Source of the DNA: a bacterium
GTDB lineage: Bacteria; ARS69
DNA: 47,207 nt
NCBI GenBank assembly: GCA_025774805.1
Contig: JALGZR010000011.1
Location: forward strand, 1 to 47,207
Reading direction: 5' to 3'
Part shown: positions 34,384-42,127 of the stretch, one piece after another
Layout: every line of letters begins with the position of its first letter
Numbering within the stretch: the first letter of the stretch is position 1
Translations under genes and position numbers: made by a program
The notes under the pieces: generated by a model
Seen by the model: only the letters and a program-made list of their open reading frames with translations
Told to the model about the DNA's origin: nothing
Databases searched by the model: none

Positions 34384-35402
34384 GGCCGGACCTCCCCTTC
34401 GCGTTCGACCCGGATCCACCGTGCCTGGTCCTCCCGCAGCGCGATCAGGCTGCCGCGCACCCGGTACGCGATCGGATCACCGCCCGCGCTCGACATCTCC
34501 GCCGCCACGACCGTTCCGGGAACGAGACCCAGGTCGAGGAGCCGCCTGCGCTGCGGGCCGACGCAACCCGGTGAAATGCCGACGACCTGCGCCACATCCC
34601 CCGGGGCGAGCGAGGCCAGCGTCTCGAAGCGCTCCTCGGACGGCGCTTCCCCCGCGAGCGGAAGGACGGTGACGTTCGCCGCCGCCACCGGGGAGAGCTC
34701 GAGGCTCCTCCCTTCGGTGAGGAGCCGGAGCCGCCCGGGAGACGCCTCGACCATCTGCAGCGTCATGCCGACGTGCAGGTTCCGGTCGACGAGCTGGGCG
34801 TAGAGCGTCTCCGGCTCGTCCTCGAGGTGCACGATCGTGCCCTGCGCCCCTCGAGGAAGAGCGGGAAGGGGCACCCCGCGCTGCGGGGGCAACTCTCCAG
34901 AAGCCGTGGGAATCGGGTCTCCGTGCGGGTCCCAGGCGGGCTGGCCCATGCGCGCCGCGAGCGCCTCCGTCTCCTCCGCCGACATCCGGTGCTCTCGCTT
35001 CTCCGCCCGCCGGTGCCACTCGATCTCGTCCACCCCCGTCTCCTCGGCGAGGTACCGTTCCCAGAGACGATGAACCCGGAGAATCCGCCGGGCGTAAGCC
35101 CGCCCGTCCGCGGTGAGCCGCAGCGCGGTCCCCTCGCGGTCGACCAGGCGCCCGTACTCGAGATCCTCGACGACCCGGGCCGCCTGGTCCCCCGTCACCT
35201 CCATTGCTCCGGCGAGACTCTCGATCGTGGCCGGCAGGTCCCGGTATTCGGCGTCGTGGAGGTGCTTGAGCGCGTCCTCGATCCGGACCCGCCGCCGCCC
35301 CGGCCGCGCCCGCCCGGAGCGCCGTCCCCGAAGCAAGAAGATCGCGGCGAGCACGAGGGCGATCCCCGAGAGCAGGAGAAACAGGAGAGACAGGCTCGTC
35401 AT
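34380..35402 (-). CDS. Membrane-anchored DtxR/MntR-type regulator fused to two FeoA-like domains
   Basis: 340 residues. Residues 4-24 (LSLLFLLLSGIALVLAAIFLL) are one membrane helix followed by a basic stretch. Residues ~40-100 form a DtxR winged helix (ALKHLHDAEYRDLPATIESL, then VVEDLEYGRLV). Residues ~105-165 form the metal/dimer domain (RILRVHRLWERYLAEE, REHRMSAEE, WDPHGDPIP). Two FeoA/SH3-like domains follow (~180-250 and ~265-337; second with CVGPQRRRLLDLGLVPGT). The ATG at 35402 has GGTGGGA upstream. It is upstream of and coupled to feoB, so it may be both the FeoA partner of FeoB and a metal sensor. Whether it still binds DNA is unknown. Confidence 0.8.
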   Translation of the reverse strand: MTSLSLLFLLLSGIALVLAAIFLLRGRRSGRARPGRRRVRIEDALKHLHDAEYRDLPATIESLAGAMEVTGDQAARVVEDLEYGRLVDREGTALRLTADGRAYARRILRVHRLWERYLAEETGVDEIEWHRRAEKREHRMSAEETEALAARMGQPAWDPHGDPIPTASGELPPQRGVPLPALPRGAQGTIVHLEDEPETLYAQLVDRNLHVGMTLQMVEASPGRLRLLTEGRSLELSPVAAANVTVLPLAGEAPSEERFETLASLAPGDVAQVVGISPGCVGPQRRRLLDLGLVPGTVVAAEMSSAGGDPIAYRVRGSLIALREDQARWIRVEREGEVRP

Positions 35403-35431
35403 CGACAATCCCACCCGGCGGCACGGGACCT

Positions 35432-35503
35432 CGCCCGCACGTCTCATCGGCCTCGGCGGCCGGCCGCCGCCTCGCGACGAGCCGGTGAGAGGTGCAGACT
35501 GGT
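35432..35503. repeat. Dispersed palindromic repeat, copy 5, in the feo leader
   Basis: Left arm 35432-35455 (CGCCCGCACGTCTCATCGGC) and right arm 35477-35503 (CCGGTGAGAGGTGCAGACTG) are imperfect inverses with a ~22-base loop. It sits 30 bases upstream of the DtxR-FeoA start, between that gene and the palindromic operator, so it would be part of the 5' leader if the transcript starts near the operator. Confidence 0.8.
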
Positions 35504-35508
35504 TGAAC

Positions 35509-35540
35509 TTGACTAGCGACCTGAGTTTAACCTAGGTTAA
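35509..35540 (+). promoter_or_regulatory. Promoter with DtxR/MntR-type operator
   Basis: TTGACT (35509-35514) and TAGGTT (35533-35538), 18 bases apart, form a sigma-70 promoter for the + strand regulator gene. The perfect palindrome TTAACCTAGGTTAA (35527-35540) covers the -10 box. AACCTAGGTT-type palindromes resemble DtxR/IdeR/MntR boxes. Placed between two metal-regulator genes, it is the likely site of metal-dependent repression of one or both. Confidence 0.65.
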
Positions 35541-35608
35541 TAGAGATCGGGATCTCGGGCAAGTCCCTTGAGCCCGGGGTCGCCTCCCCCCCGAGCCCGG
35601 AGGAGCGT

Positions 35609-36274
35609 TTGTTCGGTGCCGCCGTCGAGGACTACCTGAAGTCCATCTACGAGCTCTCGGTCCGGTCGGAGCGCGTCACCCCCTCCGCCGTGGCCCAGGC
35701 GCAGGGCGTCTCCGTGGCCGCGGTCACGAAGATGGTCCGGCGTCTCAGGGAGCTCCGCCTGGTCCGATACGAGCGATCCACGGGCATCGAGCTGACCCCC
35801 GCCGGTCGCCGGGTCGCCCTCGAGATGATCCGGCACCACCGCCTCATCGAGCTCTACCTCAAGGAGGCGCTCGGCTACACGTGGGACTGCGTGGACGAGG
35901 AGGCGGAAAAGCTCGAGCACGTCATCTCGGAGGAGCTCGAGGAGCGGATCGACCGGATGCTCGGCCATCCGACCCACGATCCGCACGGGGCCCCCATCCC
36001 CACGAAGGACGGGAAGATCGACACGACGCGCCATCCCGCCCTGATCGATCTCGAGCCGGGGCAAAAGGCGAGGGTCCGGCAGGTCCCCGACGGCGATCCC
36101 GCCCGTCTGCGCTACCTCGGGACGCTCGGGCTCTATCCCGACACGCCGATCGAGCTCGTCGGGCGCGATCCCTTCGGAGGACCTCTCCACCTCCTGGTGG
36201 ACGGCGAGAGCCGCTCGATCGGGGAGGATCTCGCCCGCAGCATTCTCGTCTCGCCGGGAGACGGGACCGGCTGA
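35609..36274 (+). CDS. DtxR/MntR-family metal-dependent repressor
   Basis: 221 residues. Winged helix at 1-65 (VEDYLKSIYELS, GVSVAAVTKMVRRLREL), dimer/metal domain ~68-140 (MIRHHRLIELYLKEALGY, EEAEKLEHVISEEL, HPTHDPHGAPIP), C-terminal FeoA/SH3-like domain ~148-217. By alignment with B. subtilis MntR, D8, the His in RHH, and E, E, H of EEAEKLEH are kept, but position 11 is Lys instead of Glu. The start is TTG with GGAGG five bases upstream; no ATG exists in the open frame. It is divergent from the feo operon across a palindromic operator. Mn or Fe specificity cannot be decided. Confidence 0.88.
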   Translation: MFGAAVEDYLKSIYELSVRSERVTPSAVAQAQGVSVAAVTKMVRRLRELRLVRYERSTGIELTPAGRRVALEMIRHHRLIELYLKEALGYTWDCVDEEAEKLEHVISEELEERIDRMLGHPTHDPHGAPIPTKDGKIDTTRHPALIDLEPGQKARVRQVPDGDPARLRYLGTLGLYPDTPIELVGRDPFGGPLHLLVDGESRSIGEDLARSILVSPGDGTG

Positions 36275-36555
36275 GGGGATCGACCGAAAGCGAGCCCCCC
36301 GGACACTCCTGATCCATGCCCCCCTCCCATGCCCCGCATCCCTCGCCGGGCCGGTCGCGAGGCCGCGAAGGGTCGTGTCGGGCAAGGAGATGGGGTGATT
36401 TCGCCCCGGGGCGGGAGTGTCCCCGCGACGAAGCCGGGCGCGCCTTGCCGTGGCTGCGGCAAGGGCCGACGAGATCGTCGGCCTGGGCAGTCAAGCGCGC
36501 GCATCGGAATGACGAGATGACGAGAGGAGAGATCGGAGACGATCCAGGGGGACGC
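36275..36555. other. Non-coding region with consecutive strong hairpins
   Basis: 281 bases without a convincing gene. Four inverted repeats follow each other: GGGGTG-N4-CGCCCC (36392-36407), a GC stem around 36408-36427, CCTTGCCG-N6-CGGCAAGG (36443-36464) and GGCCGACG-AGAT-CGTCGGCC (36464-36483). This is denser structure than a terminator needs and lies upstream of the two small membrane-associated genes. No known riboswitch class was recognised. Confidence 0.4.
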
Positions 36556-36795
36556 ATGCGACCAGACGATCGGCAAGACCCGGGGGACGATCAGCCGGGG
36601 ACGAAGCGGCGGCACCGGATCCTCGTGAACCGCGATCTCCACGCGGCGCTGGCCCACGACCTGAACGCGCTTCTCGACTGGGTCCAGAGCGAGTTGCCGG
36701 CGACCGAGGATGGTCACCCGGAGCGATCAAGCACGGCGGGGCGCGACTCGTTCGAGAGGTCCGAGGAAGAAAGGCGAGTACCGTCCCCTCGCTGA
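36556..36795 (+). CDS. Small soluble paralog of the next gene, apparently an internal deletion
   Basis: 79 residues; the ATG at 36556 follows AGGGGG. Residues 17-27 (KRRHRILVNRD) match the N-terminus of the next protein (ERRRQFIVNRE), and residues 27-43 (DLHAALAHDLNALLDWV) match its C-terminal DLHFELADDINAFLDWV. The ~100 residues between these blocks there, two membrane helices and a HAMP-like stretch, are absent here. The tail after residue 50 is not similar. It may be a degraded duplicate or a short soluble competitor; no function is known. Confidence 0.55.
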   Translation: MRPDDRQDPGDDQPGTKRRHRILVNRDLHAALAHDLNALLDWVQSELPATEDGHPERSSTAGRDSFERSEEERRVPSPR

Positions 36796-36851
36796 GATCC
36801 GGTCACGGACCCTCCGGTCGACAGGAACCGGAGTGAAACAGGGAGGAATCC

Positions 36852-37355
36852 ATGCCGAAGCCCCAAACCGAGCGGCGCCGTCAGTTCATCGTCAACCGGG
36901 AGCTTCAGCTCAAGATCATACTCTCGGTGTCTCTGCCGATGCTCGTCATTCTCCTGATCGTCGTCGGGATCCAGCTCGCCCTCGATCACGGCGTACGGGC
37001 GGGAACGATCGCGGTGGATGCGACGATCTTCGGGATACCCGAGCGAATCGTCTCCGTCGTGCTCTTCTTCCTCTTCGCGACCCTGTTCTACGTCATGTTC
37101 GCCCTCAACGTCTCCCATCGGGTCGCGGGAGCATCGTATCGTCTGTCGGAGACGCTGAAGGCGTTTCAAAGGGGCGACCAGAAGGTTCGCGCCCGATTGC
37201 GGGATGGGGATCTGCACTTCGAGCTCGCGGACGACATCAACGCCTTCCTCGACTGGGTCGAGTCGCGCGACGCGGCGAACGTCGCGTACTCGGAAAAAGC
37301 CGACCCGGGCGCGGGCGATCCCTCGGAGGAGCCGGCGGGCATCGCGACCTCCTGA
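36852..37355 (+). CDS. Small two-helix membrane protein, HAMP-like
   Basis: 167 residues with AGGGAGGAATCC directly before the ATG. A basic N-terminus (RRRQFIVNRELQLK) is followed by one helix at ~17-42 (ILSVSLPMLVILLIVVGI), a short periplasmic loop, and a second at ~62-82 (VVLFFLFATLFYVMF). Then comes a HAMP-like cytoplasmic stretch (YRLSETLKAFQRGDQKVR, LADDINAFLDWVES). It looks like the sensory membrane part of a chemoreceptor or kinase without an output domain. It is convergent with the pilin operon; a link to it is only suggested by position. Confidence 0.7.
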   Translation: MPKPQTERRRQFIVNRELQLKIILSVSLPMLVILLIVVGIQLALDHGVRAGTIAVDATIFGIPERIVSVVLFFLFATLFYVMFALNVSHRVAGASYRLSETLKAFQRGDQKVRARLRDGDLHFELADDINAFLDWVESRDAANVAYSEKADPGAGDPSEEPAGIATS

Positions 37356-37420
37356 AGGCGGGGAGGCGGTCGCTCGCGGGCGGCACGGGGCCCGAGCCGG
37401 CCGAGGTCCGGGGAGGTCGT

Positions 37421-38731
37421 TCAGAGCTCCTTCCAGGCGAGCTGGGTCAGCGGCAGGCTGCTGCCGACGTAAGTCGCGATCGCGTCCTGACTGTACAGAA
37501 TCGTCGAGTTGCCCGCCGAGAAGGCGTCGGTCGTCGCTCCCCGCACGATGATGGCGCCGAGGATCCAGGCGGTTCCGATGATCTCGCAGTCCCCCTCCAC
37601 GAAAACGAGTCCTCGCCACACGAAGTTCCCGGCGATATCCATGTCCCCGTCGACGTAGATTAGCCCTTGTCCGTTGTTACCGTTGAACTTCTCGCCTGCG
37701 GTGGCGTGACCGTTCACGACGACGATGCCGTCCATGACCGCGGCGTCGTTGGCGCTCGTATAGTCGGGGTTGCTTCGAATCTCGTTCCACTCGGCGACCG
37801 AGAGACCGAGGTACTCCTCGACGTTGAAGAAGGCGTTCGCGCTCGAGGTGTCCGACCAGGCCGGAAAGCCCTCGAGGTCGCTCGCTCCTCCCGTGGCCGC
37901 GTCGTCTCCCGTCGTCTGGACCGCCACCAGACAGCCGGCAACCGCATCCATCGTCCGATTCGCGCACAGCTCGAAGGGCCGGCACGCCGGGATTCTCGTT
38001 CCCACCGGGGTGTTCATGTCGTGGTTGTGGCCGCAGCCGCACATGTTTCCCGTCAGGTCGACGGCGTTGTCGGAGATGATCGCGGCCGTGACGTTCACCG
38101 TGATCGGGACGTGCGTGACCTCCGTCTGGATCATGCGCCGGGCGCCGTTCAGGATCGCGGGAACGGTGATCACGTCGATCGGCATTCCCGAGACGAAGTT
38201 CTCCGGCGGGAATCGGTTTCCGTCGTAGCGAACGAGCTCCGGCGCCTCTCGAACTCCGTCCGCATCGAGGTCGACCCACTTGTGCTCGATCACGATGGGG
38301 GTGAGGCCCCCGTTCACATCGCCGTAGTGGAGCCAATCCGTGGAGGACTGGACCGTGGGAACCACGATCTCGGTGCCGACCGGGGCGGGAAGAGCGCCCG
38401 CGTCACTCAGGTAGACCTCCGTGCGCCAATCCGGATCCGGATTCACGGGATCGTCTCCGATGAAGGCGTCGAACGTGTAGGCGTTCGCCGTCACCATCGT
38501 GCCGGGGGAGAGATTCATCCGGCCGAGGACCTCCGAGATGCCGGCTTCCGCGACGTAGAGGGCGGCCGTGTGATTCCTCTGATTGTCCGCGATCTGGATC
38601 TCGGTGGTGGAGAAGATCATGAATCCGACGCTGAGAACGGCCAGGGCGCCCAGGATCATGAGCATGGAGACGAGTGCGACCCCGCGCTCTTCCTCCGGAC
38701 CGGACGCGACGTTTCGTGTGATTGCCTGCAC
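37421..38731 (-). CDS. PilX-like minor pilin
   Basis: 436 residues, last gene of the pilin operon. The N-terminus EERGVALVSMLMILGALAVL is a prepilin-like helix of the PilX N domain, followed by TTEIQIADNQRNHTAALYVAEAG as in PilX proteins. The long C-terminal part is beta-rich and ends with a repeated strand pattern (GLIYVDGDMDIAGNF, FVEGDCEIIGTAWILGAI). A Cys/His cluster CGCGHNHD (231-238) with further Cys at 250, 256 and 267 could bind metal or form disulfides. The GTG at 38731 is used: GAGGTGATA precedes it and overlaps the upstream stop. The likely role is priming or tip assembly of type IV pili. Confidence 0.82.
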   Translation of the reverse strand: MQAITRNVASGPEEERGVALVSMLMILGALAVLSVGFMIFSTTEIQIADNQRNHTAALYVAEAGISEVLGRMNLSPGTMVTANAYTFDAFIGDDPVNPDPDWRTEVYLSDAGALPAPVGTEIVVPTVQSSTDWLHYGDVNGGLTPIVIEHKWVDLDADGVREAPELVRYDGNRFPPENFVSGMPIDVITVPAILNGARRMIQTEVTHVPITVNVTAAIISDNAVDLTGNMCGCGHNHDMNTPVGTRIPACRPFELCANRTMDAVAGCLVAVQTTGDDAATGGASDLEGFPAWSDTSSANAFFNVEEYLGLSVAEWNEIRSNPDYTSANDAAVMDGIVVVNGHATAGEKFNGNNGQGLIYVDGDMDIAGNFVWRGLVFVEGDCEIIGTAWILGAIIVRGATTDAFSAGNSTILYSQDAIATYVGSSLPLTQLAWKEL

Positions 38732-38741
38732 GCTTATCACC

Positions 38742-41711
38742 TCACTGTCCGAAGTAGACGACCAACTCGCCACTCTGCACCGCCGTGCGGGTTCCGACCG
38801 CGATGTCTTCGAGTCCGTCGATGTTGAAATCGCTGATGGTGAGAGTCACGACCTCTCCCGATCCCGCGTGGGACCACTCGGTGCCGGAGCTCGGAAGATA
38901 TCCGAAGCTCCGATACACGTTCAGGGCGCCCGCGTACTGGGTCGTGCGAATCCCCGCGACCACGTCCGGGAAGATGTCGGGATCGAACCGGGCCAGACCG
39001 AGCGAGAGCACTTCCCCTCCGCTGTCGATCCAGTCGTCCCGAAGTCCGGCCGCGCCGAACGTGGCCTTCCCGGACTCGATCTCGTTGAGCCACAGCTCGA
39101 CCCCTCCCGCCCCGGCGGCCCTCGAAGTTCCGACCACGAGGTCGACGTCCCCGGAATCGTCTTCGCGCATGTCCGCCGAGCTCAGGGAGAGAACGGCCCC
39201 CTCCGTCCACAGGACCGAGGACACGGTCCACGTCCACGGCAGGTCGAAGTCCCCGTCGTCCCCGGCGACGAAAACGGTGACCCTCCCCTGGTAGCCCCCC
39301 ATGTCCTGCCCCACGGCCATGTCGGGAAAGCCGTCGCGGTTGAAGTCCGCGACCTCGATCGCGGTGATCTCTCCGAGCCCGCCGGCCGAATCGTGGTGAA
39401 GATCGCTGGTGATCAGGTGGCTGTAGGCGAGGGGCGCGCTCTCGATCCAGATCTCGACGTGCCCCGATCCCGATCCGTCGACGGTCCCGACGAGCAGGCA
39501 ATCGGAGAAGAGGTCCGGCCACCCGCTCTCCGCGAGCGAGAGGACGGTGGATCCGAGATCGGCCGCGAAGGTCGCGGACGGAGTCACCGGGAAGGTGCCT
39601 CGCCCCCCTCCCCCCGACTGGGTCACCCAGAACACGATGTTCGGCGACGTGCCGACGTCGAGTCCGGTCAAGACGTCGGGGACGCCGTCGCCGTTGGCGA
39701 AGATCTCGAGCAGGGTCGGAATGGGGTGTCCGGTCGCGCGCGAGAATGTCGGAGTGGGCGAGAACAGGGCGGTGATCGGGGTAGCGGAGTTCCTCCGCTG
39801 GTTGTGCCAGACATGGAGATTGTCGGATCCGGCGGACAGCTGCGTTCCCAGGATGATGTCGACATCCCCCTTGTTGTCCTCCTCCAGATCCACCGCCTCG
39901 ATCGAGAGTGCCCGATCCGTTTGACCGACGGTCACGACCGTGAAGTTCACGGAGGAGTCGAGGATGTCCCCGAAGTCCACGACAATGGTGCTGTCGGCGG
40001 GCAGGTGGACGCTTCTCACCGTATTGGGGGTCGTCGAGGAGTAACCCGACAGATCCTCCTCGTACATGTCGTAGTTCCCGGAGGGGAGCGCGAACGCGTA
40101 CTCGCCCGACCCGTTCGTGACGGTCGAGTCGAGGAAGGATCCCCTGGATGCGAGAATCGGAACGTCCGGGATTCCGGGCTCCCCTCCGTCGTGGACACCG
40201 TCCTCGTCCTCGTCCAGGAAGACGACGCCGCGGATCGTCCCCGATCCCGTGACGAGGATATCCCCGAAGTTCACGACCTCGACCTGGCCGTCGGCGGTCA
40301 GGACGACCTCCACCGCATTGGAAGTCGTCGACGCCCAGCCCACCGAGTCGGTCTCCACCACCGTGTAGGCCCCGACGGGAACCTCGAACGAGTAGAGACC
40401 TTCCATCCCGGTCGTGTCCGTCATGCCGGTGTGCAGGGAGACGACGACCTCCTCGATTCCGCGCTCTCCGACGTCGAGGGCGGCGTTGCGGTTCGCGTCC
40501 TCGAAAACCTTTCCCCGGATGGTCCCGACCCCCGAGCCGGGCCGATCCCCGAATTCGGTCACGACCGTCTGTCCGGTCGTGACCGCGACGTTGAGAACGT
40601 TGGGCGTCGTCGACAGGTATCCCGGCGGATCGAACTCCGTCACGGTGTAGCTTCCCGGACTGGTCTCGAAGTGGAACTGCCCCATCGCCGTCGTTTCGAA
40701 CGACTCCCCCGTGCTGAGTCGTACCACCACGTCCGGAATCGGAGGCTCGTGGGCCGGATCGAAGACCTGGTCCCCATTCGAGTCCTGGAACACGGTCCCG
40801 ACGATCAAACCGCTTCGCCGCATCTGATTCCGGAAGGAGACCGAAGAGATCAGGTTCCGAGTGCGGTAGTCGGGCCGCCCGCCGGTGTCCCCGTCCTCGG
40901 TCGTCAAGGTCGTCACGACGCGGGTCACGAGCGCGAGGTCGGCCGCCGGGATCGGCGCGAGGAACGCGATCTCCGCCTGCGAGAGTTTCCCGTCCGAATC
41001 GACGTCGCCGTGAAGCACCTCGGGGGTTGCCGGATCGTTGTCGTCGTCGAGAAAGTACGTGAAGAGGGGAGTCGGCAGGGTGCCGTCCGGATCGGGAACG
41101 GGTCCGCGGACGAGCCCCATGTTCTCGCCGGTCCCTCCGTTCGTCCCGTCCCCCCGGTCCCCGTAGACCTCCTTGCGGAGGACGAAGTCCCGAGGATTGG
41201 GCGTGGCCTCCTCGAGGTCGTCCCCCTGATCGGCGCTGCCGACCGCGCCGTCCCCGTCGGAGTCCAGCGTGTATCGAATAGTCTCGGCGCCGGTCGCGAA
41301 GGTGGTGGTCGGAACGTAGAGTGACCCGCCCGGGGGAACGGTCGCGGGCCCCGCCGCGAGGTTGATGGCGCCCGGGAATCCCGGGGCCATCGGATCATCC
41401 TGCGCGGGTGAGATGTTCGCGTTGAAGATGATGTCCCACGGGCCGGCATGGACGAGGCCCCTCTGACCGGACCCCATGTCCAGACCGAACCCGGTCGAAC
41501 GGAGATCCCCCGTGACGAGGTCGACGGCGATCCGCGTGCTCTGCTGGCGGTCGCCCTGCTCCACTGCGCTTCGCGACAGCCTCCGGCTGTTCTGAAACGC
41601 CTGAATGCCGATGACGAGAAGAACCGAGAGCACCGTGAGCGAGACCATCACCTCGATCGCTGTGAATCCCCGGCTCGAACCAGAGGGCGGTCTTCCGAGA
41701 TTCCGATACAC
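38742..41711 (-). CDS. Giant PilW-like prepilin with three SdrD-B repeats and FG-GAP repeats
   Basis: 989 residues, against ~250-350 for usual PilW. RGFTAIEVMVSLTVLSVLLV (14-33) is a class III prepilin signal with Glu5. Residues ~40-300 fit a PilW-type head. Three SdrD-B/Cna-B-like repeats follow at ~302-389, 396-484 and 491-583, each with a Gx(V/I)FxDxNxDxxxDxxE start and a closing VxxFGD. Residues ~596-989 are FG-GAP/VCBS-like repeats (DLEEDNKGDVDIILG, DFNRDGFPDMAVGQDMGG, DFNIDGLEDIAVGTRT), probably a calcium-binding beta-propeller. The GTG at 41711 has AGGAGG six bases upstream. The predicted role is an adhesive minor pilin at the pilus tip. The fusion is one uninterrupted frame. Confidence 0.85.
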   Translation of the reverse strand: MYRNLGRPPSGSSRGFTAIEVMVSLTVLSVLLVIGIQAFQNSRRLSRSAVEQGDRQQSTRIAVDLVTGDLRSTGFGLDMGSGQRGLVHAGPWDIIFNANISPAQDDPMAPGFPGAINLAAGPATVPPGGSLYVPTTTFATGAETIRYTLDSDGDGAVGSADQGDDLEEATPNPRDFVLRKEVYGDRGDGTNGGTGENMGLVRGPVPDPDGTLPTPLFTYFLDDDNDPATPEVLHGDVDSDGKLSQAEIAFLAPIPAADLALVTRVVTTLTTEDGDTGGRPDYRTRNLISSVSFRNQMRRSGLIVGTVFQDSNGDQVFDPAHEPPIPDVVVRLSTGESFETTAMGQFHFETSPGSYTVTEFDPPGYLSTTPNVLNVAVTTGQTVVTEFGDRPGSGVGTIRGKVFEDANRNAALDVGERGIEEVVVSLHTGMTDTTGMEGLYSFEVPVGAYTVVETDSVGWASTTSNAVEVVLTADGQVEVVNFGDILVTGSGTIRGVVFLDEDEDGVHDGGEPGIPDVPILASRGSFLDSTVTNGSGEYAFALPSGNYDMYEEDLSGYSSTTPNTVRSVHLPADSTIVVDFGDILDSSVNFTVVTVGQTDRALSIEAVDLEEDNKGDVDIILGTQLSAGSDNLHVWHNQRRNSATPITALFSPTPTFSRATGHPIPTLLEIFANGDGVPDVLTGLDVGTSPNIVFWVTQSGGGGRGTFPVTPSATFAADLGSTVLSLAESGWPDLFSDCLLVGTVDGSGSGHVEIWIESAPLAYSHLITSDLHHDSAGGLGEITAIEVADFNRDGFPDMAVGQDMGGYQGRVTVFVAGDDGDFDLPWTWTVSSVLWTEGAVLSLSSADMREDDSGDVDLVVGTSRAAGAGGVELWLNEIESGKATFGAAGLRDDWIDSGGEVLSLGLARFDPDIFPDVVAGIRTTQYAGALNVYRSFGYLPSSGTEWSHAGSGEVVTLTISDFNIDGLEDIAVGTRTAVQSGELVVYFGQ

Positions 41712-41725
41712 CGTCTGCCTCCTGT

Positions 41726-42127
41726 TCACCGCGACAGGTACGTCGAGATCTGTACGTTGCGGGGGATTCCGTTGTCCGTGTAGCTCACGGCAAGGTCGAT
41801 GCTCTTCATTCCGGCCAGGGGAACGTCGTCGGTCACGCTCCACGCGCGGGAGTACACGCCCTGGATCGGATTGCCGGCATCTACGTGCGTACCCGCCGTG
41901 AGATCCGGGTCCGTCCGGGGAAGCGCCTTGAGGCGCTCGATCTCGTCCTGCGCCAGACTGGAAGCGATCGACATCTTCCCGCTCTTCTGCACCGAACGCA
42001 TTCCGAGAGGGAAGAGGCTCAGGAAGCCGAGCATCAGCATTCCGAAGAACGTCATGGCGATGATCAGCTCGATGAGGGAGAACCCTTCGTCGGTCCTTCT
42101 CGGGAGAAGGCGTCGAAACCGTTTCAC
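41726..42127 (-). CDS. PilV-like minor pilin
   Basis: 133 residues. DEGFSLIELIIAMTFFGMLM is a clean prepilin signal (cleavage after Gly15, Glu5 present). The rest (SSLAQDEIERLKALP, PIQGVYSRAWSVTDDVP, SIDLAVSYTDNG) is the short PilV-type head. The GTG at 42127 overlaps the upstream stop in GTGA, and the gene ends 14 bases before pilW. It is expected to join FimT, PilW and PilX in the initiation complex of a type IV pilus or type II-like pseudopilus. Confidence 0.85.
   Translation of the reverse strand: MKRFRRLLPRRTDEGFSLIELIIAMTFFGMLMLGFLSLFPLGMRSVQKSGKMSIASSLAQDEIERLKALPRTDPDLTAGTHVDAGNPIQGVYSRAWSVTDDVPLAGMKSIDLAVSYTDNGIPRNVQISTYLSR

Noticed and set aside
36331-36380. Seventh copy of the palindromic repeat (CCCCGCATCCCTCGCCGGGC)
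   Set aside because: Resembles one arm at about two thirds of positions but has no matching inverse arm; probably GC-rich chance similarity.
36361-36490. Possible c-di-GMP riboswitch
   Set aside because: GACGAAGCC and nearby stems loosely recall the GEMM core, but the GGCAAACC and GNRA-receptor elements are not recognisable and the helices do not line up.
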